DNA of 64,000 nt from Prostheceraeus crozeri (lineage: Eukaryota; Platyhelminthes; Polycladida; Euryleptidae), in the NCBI GenBank assembly GCA_907163375.1, contig CAJQUW010011630.1, positions 62,001 through 126,000 on the forward strand, given 5' to 3'. Positions 34,018-43,442 of the stretch are shown one piece after another. Position numbers and translations under genes: made by a program. The notes under the pieces are model-generated. The model worked only from the letters and a program-made list of their open reading frames with translations, made no database searches and had not been told where the DNA came from. Within the stretch, counting starts at the first letter, position 1. Each line of letters starts with the position of its first letter.

Positions 34018-34800
34018 TGATTCTTATAACGAGATTATTCTTATAATGAGAGTTTTTATTTTATGAGCACTCATGCCTTTTATTTGTAGCAATGATGCTA
34101 TATACATCCTTAGTAGTAATCAGTATAGATAAATGCTTGCGTAGCTATCAAATAAGATGCTTGTTTGTGGTTCCTATTACCCTAATTATACTTATATACT
34201 TAAAGAAAACAGTAGAAACATTCTTTTTCAGTTCAGCTTCAACTTCGTCTAAAAAAATCCGATATCTTGTTTTGGTGAAGGCTCTCATTGGTTCGTTCTA
34301 GGATTTCTTCTCCTATCTTCCTAAGGGCCGGGATGGGATACAGTCATGAGTTCTGATGACGCACATTGTCATTTCTAATCGATGGGTGTAGTAGGATAGC
34401 ACAATTGGTGAGAATTTCAGTGAATTTCATCTTTTCAAGGTTAATCGTGACATCTTGACGCTTTTATCTGACTTCCATTGGCAAATATAATCAATAAAAA
34501 GTAGTACTACGCCCTTGGTGAGTATTTCAGCCAATGACAGTTTAAGTGTCATTCACTGATTCTTATTACGAAAGTGTGTCCTTATTTATTCTTATAACGA
34601 GTGCAAAATACATAGTATTTCATACTAATTTGTTGAATGACCATTTATACATTGATTCTTATAACGAAAGTGACATGATAATTATTCTTATAACGAGCGG
34701 AAAACTTATAACGTATAGAAACGTTTTGGGAAAAAGGATTTGATTCTAATAACGAGTCTATTCTTATAGCGAGTGATTCTTAAAACGAGAGTTCACTGTA
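34018..34800. repeat. Scattered ATTCTTATAACGAG repeats in the MITE right half
   Basis: Copies include GATTCTTATAACGAG and TATTCTTATAATGAG near 34020-34050. Variants at 34557-34600, 34650-34690 and 34740-34795 end in CGAAAG, CGAGTG or CGAGCG. They are consistent with multiple binding sites for a pogo-like transposase (inference). Confidence 0.7.
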
Positions 34801-35140
34801 CATAATTCTGCAAGAAAATCATTGTGGCGTCGTGATAGGCTCATGACTCCGAAATTTTCGAAAAGTGATAATTTTTATCTTTCTTCTAGTGTTCAGATAC
34901 ATAGTGTAATAACTTGCCACTTCTTTTGCTGTTATGAGCATCTCTATGAACGTCTCTACTCAAAAACATCCTCGTGTTCAAGAGGGATTTCAAGCTTTTG
35001 TCTTTCTACATGTATGTTGATAATTATCTTTTAGAAATGTTACAATCTACATTTAGTTCAATCAGCTGTTGGTGTAAGTTTTGTTATGAGAATGATTTAA
35101 GTGTTTTAGGTTTAGTCATTTTTTATAATTAGAATATTTT
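34801..35140. other. No gene recognised
   Basis: Only short open stretches; no domain or repeat seen. Confidence 0.4.
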
Positions 35141-36530
35141 TAGTGTATGGAAAGGCAGAATTTTACCTTTATTAATGTACAATCTTTACAATCAGTTTTC
35201 ATAAATCATAAATTATTTTCGAAACATGGGAGGCCTGTTAAAGGTTCTGGCTCATCTCTTCCATTTGGTTGTCGTCCTGTCAGCCTGCTTCCAATTGTTG
35301 GCATGATTCTTGAATCTGCGATAAAATAACATGTTGTTAACATCCTTGAAACTCAAAATTCTCTGTCCTGAGCGACAGTGTGACACAAGGCATTCTCTAT
35401 CAACTCTCATATATTCATCCATGTCATTGAACATAAGAGTCGCGTTCTTGACAGTCAAGATGAGACAAGATCAGTTGTCCTAGTCGATACATTCGATGAA
35501 ATACAGCATTAGGGACTCCATAGGGAGCTTAGATCATAATGAGTTGCTGATCAACTTCATAAACTACTTGCCTCTTTACTTAGTGACCGGCAGATATCTG
35601 TCTTCTCAGATGGTCAAATGTCTTCCACTAAACTTGCCACTGCAGGAGTTTCTCAAGGATCAATTTTGGGACCCACTCTTTTTCTGTCTGCTGTAGATCA
35701 ATGACTTCCCAGATTCACTAGTAAGTAAACTGGTGATGCATGCAGATGACAGGACACTCGTGAATTCCAATGAGCAATTAATATTGAACACCAAGCAACA
35801 TCATCTGTTATGTGGAGCTCTTGATGAAGATCTACACAGGGTCTACGAATAAGCGCGAAATAGCTTGCTTCTTTCAATCCTTCAAAATCTCAAGAGTATT
35901 CAACACTCACGATTTAGAGGGGATGATGACCAACTTAGGATTAAGATGACAGATAATAGGGTCAAGATCTTGAATTAACGGTTGCCCATGAATTATCATG
36001 GAAACTGCACATCCAACGAGTGGACAGCTCAACACATTGGTAGCCTCTATCGTGCCAGCAGCTATCTTCAACCACAGCGTGTCTGCTATCTCTTTCCAAA
36101 TCCTTTATCCGTCCTCTGATGGAGGACTGCTGCTATATATGAACAGGCGCCCCACTAACACATCCTAACCTCCTTACGCGGGGCTGAGAAACGTGTCAAG
36201 AACCTTATGCGTGAAGACCCGATAATCGATAATGACTTGCAGCCGCTCTCCGTCAGACTGCAAATACTATTTTGGTAGAAGCAGTTCTGCAATAAATAAA
36301 TGCGTGCCCATACCTAAGATATTCTCCTGAGACACACGCAGAGCTAATGAACTCACATGCCATCATGTTTGCCTAGTGCACACACGCACTGTGAGTCTCT
36401 CGAACATTCTCCTTTGTTCACGCAGCGCAACTTTGGAATCATCTACCCTAGACCACTTTTTCTGACAATTTTGATACTTTCTAAACGCATGCGAACAGGT
36501 TTCTGATGGGAACAATTCAATAAGCTTAGG
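35141..36530 (+). pseudogene. LINE reverse transcriptase (jockey/CR1/L2-like), heavily decayed
   Basis: Read across frames: CRPVSLLPIVGMILESAIK near 35270-35325 (family YRPVSLLP..GK..E), VNILETQNSLS after it, and GVSQGSILGPTLFLSAV near 35645-35695 with INDFPDSLVSKLVMHADD finishing near 35750, which keeps the catalytic [FYH]ADD position. Then come EKRVKNLMREDPI and LQPLSVRLQI near 36190-36270, and a C-terminal LWN-like segment to about 36460. Stops and frame changes are numerous, so it is old. It may be from the same LINE type as the 32030-32545 fragment. Confidence 0.7.
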
Positions 36531-36756
36531 AGATCCGATTTCATTATTCCTTTATACTATTTGAAGTAATCTAAATTTAGTTTTTTCATTAAGTGTCCCT
36601 TAGATTCATTCATGATTCGTAGCTGTGTTAGGGGTGAACTAAAACAACAGATTTCAATTAAGTCAGAGAGAAAATTACTAAAAAGAGATTCTTTGTAGTG
36701 TTCTCTTTTAGACTTGCGCCGTGCCTGTGTGCCCAGAAATCTGATTTGATTCATAA

Positions 36757-39372
36757 CACTGGTCAACAAAGAAAAAATATTTCTAAAAAATTTTTTAGCT
36801 GATTTCGGGGAAATCAAGTGTGTTGATTTCAAAAATCACCTCAGATTTGCTCAATCAGGTCAACTTTTTAAACTAAGCTACATTTTGGGGTTTTCAAGTT
36901 TTGGCCTATACGATTATCCAGATCTTCTCATGTACCGGTATTTTCTTACGTTCATGTAGCCATTCTTTTATTTTCTAGACTAAAAATGCAATTTCGGAAG
37001 ATCTTTGCGTCACATCTGATCATCTAAAATGCTACCCATCTGAAAATATGCAATTCACCATCAATGTTTCCTCTGCTCAAATACCTTGTTGAATTCATCG
37101 CTTATGACATTTCTATGATATTTTTGCTTTCTGATGGACGTTTGTTCATTCAATTTCAACCAGTCTATGTGCGAGTTCTTTGCTGCACTTTGTCAATCAA
37201 TTCAACGAATGAAGGCAAGCTTTCAGAGCAATTTCTATTTCAATCGAAGAGTCATATGCTATTTTTAGCCATGTCATCATATTTAATGAATGTTGTCAGT
37301 GAATTTTGAATAACACATTCGCATTTTGCAGCTGAAGGATGACTTCAACCAGAAGATCTTGCAAAAATAGGTCTGACGTTTTCTGCTATATTTGTGGTGA
37401 ATATACCCTTTTATCTAACAGGAATCAAATAACAGGCTTCATAAAACGTGCCTATCAATCATATTTTGGAATTAAACTTGGTGACCAGGATAAAGTTTGG
37501 GCTCCACACATGGCATGCAAGTCATGCACCGAGTATCTGCGTCTGTGGACTAAAAGCAGGAAGAGTTGCTTGAAATTTGGTATTCCTATGATTTGGAGGG
37601 AACCGAGAAACCATGTCAATGCCTGCTATTTCTGTGCTATTGATGTGACTGGGATCAACAGAAAGAACCGAAGTAGTCTGAAGTATCCTAATATTGAATC
37701 GGCACGTCGTCTTGTAGCTCATTGTGATGAAATTCCGGAACCTATTTTTGGAGAACTTCCTGACATCAGTGACGACTATTCCTCCAGTGCTGCTGAACAT
37801 GTAGAAGAGCAACAAATGGATTTTGACGATGCTGTTCCACATCCTTTTTCCCAAAATGAGCTAAATGATCTAGTTCGCGATCTCAGTTTATCAAAGTCCT
37901 CTGCCGAGCTATTGGCATCCAGATTGAAGGAAATGAGTCTTATATCTAACAGTGCTCGTGTCACTTTCTATCGCAATAGACATGAAGAGTTCCTTCATTT
38001 TTTCTTTAAAGAGAATGACTTGGTGTACTGCACAGATATTGCTCAGCTAATGTTCAAGCTTGGAATGCCACGGTACGAACCCAAAGATTGGAGACTATTC
38101 ATAGACAGCAGCAAGCGATCTCTGAAATGTGTTCTTCACAATGGCAATCAGTTTGCCTCTGTACCTCTTGCTCACTCGGCTACATTGACAGAGAACTATG
38201 AAGCAGTGAAATGCGTGGTGGAGAAAATACGTTATGATCAGCATCAGTGGCTAATTTGTGTTGACTTGAAAATGGTGAATTTTTTTTTGGGACAGCAGTC
38301 AGGCTATACCAAGTATCCATACTTCCTGTGCATGTGGGATAGCAGAGACACTGCTCATCACTACACTAGAAAAAACTGGCCAATCCGCGAAGAATTGGTG
38401 CCATGTAGAGCAACGAACGTTATCAACGACCCCCTGGTAAACAGAGACAGGATACTCTTCCCTCCGCTGCACATCAAACTCGGCTTGATGAAGCAATTCA
38501 CCAGAGCTCTGGACAAGGATGGTGCCTGCTTTACATACTGGTGCCATGCTTTTCCAGGATTGACCATAGAGAAATTGAAAGCTGGCATTTTTGATGATCC
38601 TCAAATCCGACAGCTAATCAGAGATACTGAGTTTGAAAATTCAATGAACGATGTGGAGCTGCAGGCATGGAGAGCATTTGTTCTGGTAGTGAAGAACTTT
38701 CTTGGCAATAAAAAGGCCAGAAACTATGCAGAGCTAGTCTCAAATATGTTGACTGCTTTCAGAATCCTTGGATGCAACATGAGTATCAAAATGCATTACA
38801 TTTTCTCACACATGGAACATACATTTTCCTGAGAATCTTGGAGAGATTCCATCAAGATATAAAGGTGATGGAGACAAGGTATCAGGGACGCTGGGATGCA
38901 GTTATGATGGCTGATTACTGCTGGAATCTAAAGAGAGACATCCCAGCAGCTGAGCATTCAAGGAACTGCAAAATACGGAAATTCATGCCCTGACTTTTTT
39001 ACAATTGCGACTTTCTACCCAGATTGCATGTGCAAGTAGGCCTACATGTATTTATCTTATCCTTTGTCAATAACTTTTATACAAATAAGTGAAATTAGAT
39101 TTTGTGATAACAATTCAATACATTCTTTTATAATGTATCTTTTTTCTACTTAGCCATTTTGGGGTGAGAAGGGTTCTTAGAAATAACAGATGACTTCACA
39201 AAATGTGATATATCAAGCCAGAAAATCTAATTTCTCAAAATATAATTAGCATGAAAACTTGACCTGATTGAGTTAAAGGGATGCCATATTCAGAGTTAGT
39301 AGAGGAAAATGGTTTTTAATCAGTTGAAAAACTTCTGACTATTTTCAAAAAGTTTTTTTTCGTAACCCAGTG
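36757..39372 (+). mobile_element. DNA transposon with CACTG ends, about 100-bp inverted repeats and ATAA duplication
   Basis: Left CACTGGTCAACAAAGAAAAAA and right (complement) CACTGGGTTACGAAAAAAAA start the inverted repeats. The inner landmark CTCAATCAGGTCAA lies 93 bases from the left tip and 100 bases from the right tip. ATAA flanks both sides (36753-36756 and 39373-39376). The CACTG tips and a 4-bp duplication suit the CMC (CACTA/Mirage/Chapaev) superfamily, Chapaev branch (inference). One long gene fills the interior. The 2616-base element is nearly whole. Confidence 0.75.
37339..38993 (+). CDS. Transposase-like protein of the CACTG element, frameshifted near its end
   Basis: A 497-codon frame, then a frame change. 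The C-terminal part continues at 38772-38993 (RFHQDIKVMETRYQGRWD and DYCWNLKRDIPAAEHSR). The N-terminus has a CYICG...CKSC finger-like pair and a second CYFC. Candidate catalytic residues are Asp256 in LFIDSSKRSLKCVLHNGN, Asp309 in LICVDLKMVNFFLGQQSG, and the Glu of KVMETRYQG; these would suit an RNase-H-like DDE fold. YFLCMWDSRDTAHHY between them resembles the CxxC/HxxxH insertion of CMC transposases. The same protein type occurs as many uncharacterised copies in arthropod and cnidarian genomes (recalled). The frame change, with loss of a few residues before RFHQD, is the only evident defect. Confidence 0.7.
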
Positions 39373-39376
39373 ATAA

Positions 39377-40050
39377 TTGGTTCGCATTCAGGTCCGGGTA
39401 GTCGAGACGTCACGCAGACGTACATGGATAGCGGCCGGGTTATGTCCGTGACCTCCCCCGGATTCCCTATACTATACTATTCAGTTTAATTTATAATGCT
39501 TGTTTTCTGATAAGAGCTGTTTGTAAGGTAATGAAAATCATTACACTGAGCAAATCCATTTAACCACCAGTGAAGGTTACTTATGAAAGCAGATAATTTG
39601 TCATCTAAATCAATACTCATAAGCTTGTATAAGTATGTGCGATATCCCACTCATGATTTATTTATCCAAAAAACAAAGAATTACACTAATTTCAATAGAA
39701 GCATATGTGTTTCGGCAATATTTTCTGTCCAGTCTTAAGCAAGACAAAGGAATGTTGGACACAGGCTGAAGTTGCAATAAATTGTGAATTTGAGGGTTGC
39801 TGGAAAGGTTCCTGGTACTAGATTTTCAAATGACCGTACATTAATAGCGAAGCAACTTGTAACTCTGAATTTTCACATGTATTGTATTAAGACAACACAT
39901 TTGCGAGAATTGAGTACGATTGTCAATTTTAACGAAGCATATTTCTCATGAATTTTAGACTTGATTTGTTAAAATTATCTCTGTATATGATCCATTTGAA
40001 TATAGAAATCTAATGGGTTCAGAATCCCTTCAAGCTACGGGTGTTGAAAC
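39377..40050. other. No gene; GC-rich patch after the transposon
   Basis: A short GC-rich stretch (39378-39465) contains GGTTCGCATTC, which resembles a pol III B box, and paired CCGGG words. It could be a SINE scrap but no A box or tail was found. The rest is A+T-rich without genes. Confidence 0.35.
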
Positions 40051-42194
40051 CAGCAGTGGAACCGATATGGAAAATTCTATACCGGTCCGGTACCGGTAGA
40101 GCTGACTGAACGGCACCGATAAGTTATATTTGGATAAGCTAGGACACAAATTTTCATATTTTTCCATCAACAAGCGAAGCATTTTTGCCAGTACTCTCTT
40201 GTGAATATGCATAGAAATTAAAGCATCTCCATCAAAAATACGTTTACGCACACTCATCATCAAATGGACATTCTAAAGTACCAACAACAGTAAGCTGCAG
40301 CAGACATACATTGTTACGACATGAGTGAACTCACTTTTCATCTAGAGACTCGAAATTCTTTGCGTTTTCATGAGAAAGTAGTTGCTGAACAGGATGTTTT
40401 GGTGATAGAAATACACTCGGATGTTTCCCTTGCCATTGGTAAATCTGCATGAATTCACCTAGGAAAGCTATCTACAAGACAAGGGTGCGTAAACGCGTTT
40501 TCACACGACGGTAGTTACAAAAATCAATCGTCTATTGATGGTAAAACTCGTAGGTTTGTGGCTTAGCTTGCAAAAATCTGCATCAGTTTGCATCTGCAGA
40601 TAGTTACAAGTATTGTTGAACTAGTGACTGAGAAATCTAGCCGCTTGGAAATGACATAATTCAGAAAACATAGCTGATATTGGTGAGAGCCATGTGGAAG
40701 GTAAATGCAGCTTGTGACACAAAGCTGCAGCGCTTCATTTTGATTGGCTGTTGCTATCTGAATCTGTGATTTCATTGTAGTAAGCGTTATTTTATATTTC
40801 GATAAGACTCGTGACTTTTAGTGGAAAGTTCAGGGTGTTCCACTAACTGGATTTTTGATACGTTGATAAGGGATATTTTCTCTACAAGATACACCCACCT
40901 TTGAAACTATTGCAATTTGTGGCGGTTTAAAACATACATTGCCTGGACTAAATAGAAACTGCTGAATTCGGTTCCGCCTAAATGGGCAACTCATTTATTT
41001 CGTTGATTTCATTCAAGTCTGCACAAATCTCTCATTGAATTCGGCTTAAGATGGCACCGTATGCCTATAATTCGGCATATGTTTCACATCGCAGACGGAG
41101 TACCGTTGATTCTTTAGATTTAGAATGAAATAGTTTCCCATTGGTTTACTTTAGACGGAACGCACGCAACAGAGGCCTCCGTGTATTATGTTAACATAAC
41201 GTGCTAGCTTATTATTTCAATACAAAATGAAATCTATCTTTTCGAAGTGCGTAGACACTGTAATCTTAATTTATGGGACTTTGATGTTAAAGTCAAGACC
41301 TAATCTTGATGAATGAATAATTTCAAAATAGACGTAGCATTTAAAGAAAAATGCACAAAGATTTCACATTTACAAATAGTCTTACTTTGGTCCTCACTTA
41401 TTTTATGAAGCAGGCTGTATGTAGTCCAATATGAACAGTAGTTTAGTCAACGTGCATCTACTATGTTGACACTTTAAGTCAACAGCGCAGTGTGTCGACC
41501 ACAAAGAAAAAGATTACGGATGTGTTTAGATTTTGCATGTTATGCATTCAGTGATCTATTGTAGATACACCAAACCATAGAAGCTCGCATTATTCTCGCA
41601 CATATGTTACTCACGAGATGCCAAATGATGCGGATACTACTGTCATGTGCAAATATAATTTGTTTTACATAAACTTAAGTACAATTATACAGGATTATGT
41701 TATTTATACAGGCCTATTGATTCTAGTGGCTTGACAGAGATTTCTATAAGTTTAATGATTTGAAGTATTTTAATACGAGGAGAGTGAAGAAAGTTGATAC
41801 TATTAGGAAAATTTAGCATATGAAAATGAAGAAACCTATCATCATTCGGAACATTTATCATTAGGATTGACTATCATTTTCTGAAAGTAATACGTTTTGA
41901 AGCAGCTGTGAGTTTCATATTTACATAAAATCTATTTCAGCATTTTTCCTTATTGTAATTATTCATTCGAATAAACTAGCACATAAAGCCCGACTTTTTC
42001 CTATGAAAAACCAAAGAAATTTTTATGCCGGTATTCTAAGTACTTTTCGTGCAAGCGAGTAGCCTATCAGGAACAACACACCCAAACAGATTTCAACACA
42101 CAATTGTTCGACAGTAATGTTCATACCGGACCTTGTGTTTGCCGGTGTCGGCCCGGTCCGGCATGTGGACACCGGCATGCTGATTCCACCTCTA
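40051..42194. mobile_element. Non-autonomous hAT-type element with perfect 8-bp duplication GTTGAAAC
   Basis: Exact copies of GTTGAAAC flank it (40043-40050 and 42195-42202). The tips CAGCAGTGGAACCG and, on the other strand, TAGAGGTGGAATCAG are imperfect inverted repeats sharing GTGGAA. Subterminal sequence at both ends is rich in CCGG words (TACCGGTCCGGTACCGG left; CCGGTGTCGGCCCGGTCCGG right). The 2.1-kb interior has no transposase or other recognisable gene. A perfect 8-bp duplication is characteristic of hAT, though P elements also make 8 bp. Confidence 0.7.
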
Positions 42195-42500
42195 GTTGAA
42201 ACTGCAAGCAGCATACTAGATTATGGATTATTGACATCAGGCTGAAGATTTTCCAATAATAGTAAAATTGGATTTATATGATAATTGTGTGCCTTTACTA
42301 CGTAAATATTGTCTACCTGTTCAAAGACCCTGAAAATTTGATTCACTACATTAAATTAGTGATGCAATCACCCTCGAAATTTCATTAGCTAGACGCCAGA
42401 TTTTTGTGAATGTAGTTAGTGCACTTAATTTCATTTACCTAAAATATTTAGTGATGCTACAAGATGGAAAATAACTGTGCGTCTTGATGATATTTTTTAA

Positions 42501-43442
42501 GTGATTCGCTCGCATGCCTATACGACAAAGTTTAATACATGTTCTCCAATTTTTCAGGCTGCATCACTGTGGAATACACGTTTGGTAAAACAGCGAAGCG
42601 AGTCATCACCAATTAAAAGCAGCGAATCTTGGAAGACGAAGTTGGAGCATTTAAATAACTTTTCAACTTTCTACTTTTTCATTGTCTGCATTATCAGTGT
42701 TTTCATCAATATCTTCGTGACTCTTCCACAATTCTATGGATATGGATCTGCGTCTTGGTTTTTACGATCCTTGTTCATCGTGTTTATCATTACAGAAGTC
42801 TTGGCGAACTTTCTCGTTGTGAAATCAACTGCAAAGCGGAATTTCACCACTAATTTTTTACAATGTTCTCTACCCACGTCTGTTGGCCCCGAATGTTATG
42901 CGTGTAATCGTATTAAGCCCAAGCGTTCTCATCACTGTTTAGCATGCGGCAAATGTGTGCTTCGGCGCGATCATCATTGCTTCTTTACCAGCACTTGTAT
43001 TGGTCACTGGAATCAGCGGCATTTCATTTGCTTCCTCCTTTATGTCAGCATTGGCTGTCTGTATTCGATGTATAACATGGTTTCTTACATGATGGTTCGC
43101 TACGTCTATCCATCGCCCATCGAATTTGGCCCTGGCTTGTTCCATTATCTCCTGCCTATTTCTTTTATGCAATGCATATTTGGATATGCTTCGTTATGGA
43201 ATCTTTTCATCGTTCTTTGTTTCGATCTGACATTGGGAGCAGGTATGTTTGCACTAGCGTATGGAATAGTACAAACTTTGGCGACGATCAAGGGTCAAGT
43301 CAGCCATGAATACTTTGTAGGCACTTCAGCAGATAGGCGCAGTTTTTTGTCCCACATTTACGAAGTTTTTGGAGAATATGGTTACCTTCAGTTCCTCTTC
43401 CCGTTCCCTTCTCTTCAGCTTCCAAGTGACGGATTCTATTAG
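42501..43442 (+). CDS. DHHC-type protein S-acyltransferase (palmitoyltransferase)
   Basis: Integral membrane enzyme that transfers palmitate from CoA to cysteines of target proteins, usually at Golgi or ER membranes. The 313-codon frame has hydrophobic segments at about 54-75 and 86-107, a cysteine-rich domain at 131-180, then hydrophobic segments at about 174-194 and 234-256. The active motif is DHHC at 157-160 inside RRDHHCFFTSTCIGHWNQRHF, the zinc-binding and catalytic core. The CFFT.TC.G.WNQR wording resembles the ZDHHC22/24 branch. A TTTTTCAG acceptor at 42551-42558 suggests that the coding exon begins at 42559 and that an upstream exon supplies the start, so the ATG at 42501 is doubtful. 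The coding part is free of defects and is the only convincing host gene here. Confidence 0.85.
   Translation: MIRSHAYTTKFNTCSPIFQAASLWNTRLVKQRSESSPIKSSESWKTKLEHLNNFSTFYFFIVCIISVFINIFVTLPQFYGYGSASWFLRSLFIVFIITEVLANFLVVKSTAKRNFTTNFLQCSLPTSVGPECYACNRIKPKRSHHCLACGKCVLRRDHHCFFTSTCIGHWNQRHFICFLLYVSIGCLYSMYNMVSYMMVRYVYPSPIEFGPGLFHYLLPISFMQCIFGYASLWNLFIVLCFDLTLGAGMFALAYGIVQTLATIKGQVSHEYFVGTSADRRSFLSHIYEVFGEYGYLQFLFPFPSLQLPSDGFY
42552..42558 (+). other. Candidate splice acceptor of the DHHC gene
   Basis: CCAATTTTTCAG before GCTGCATCACTGTGG is a good pyrimidine-rich acceptor in the correct frame. Residues before it have no family character. Confidence 0.4.

Larger units (their letters stand above)
32856..34798. 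mobile_element. pogo/Tc1-type MITE with TTCTTATAACGAG repeats, split by a hAT element
   Basis: Left end CAGTGGACTCTCGATAT and the complement of the right end CAGTGAACTCTCGTTTTAAG form the inverted repeats, each flanked by TA (32854-32855 and 34799-34800). The right half carries about nine copies of ATTCTTATAACGAG or close variants, clustered within 350 bases of the right end and around 34018-34050. Without the nested hAT element it would be about 824 bases. No transposase of its own is present. The CAGTGGA..CTCG start suits pogo/Tigger-type elements (inference). Confidence 0.75.

Noticed and set aside
39378-39465. Possible SINE or tRNA-derived sequence (GGTTCGCATTC)
   Set aside because: Only a B-box-like string; no A box at the right distance, no tRNA fold and no tail.
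40828-40850. TTCAGGGTGTTCCACTAACT as a second TACAGGGTGTCC-type terminus
   Set aside because: Differs at several positions and has no partner end or transposase nearby.
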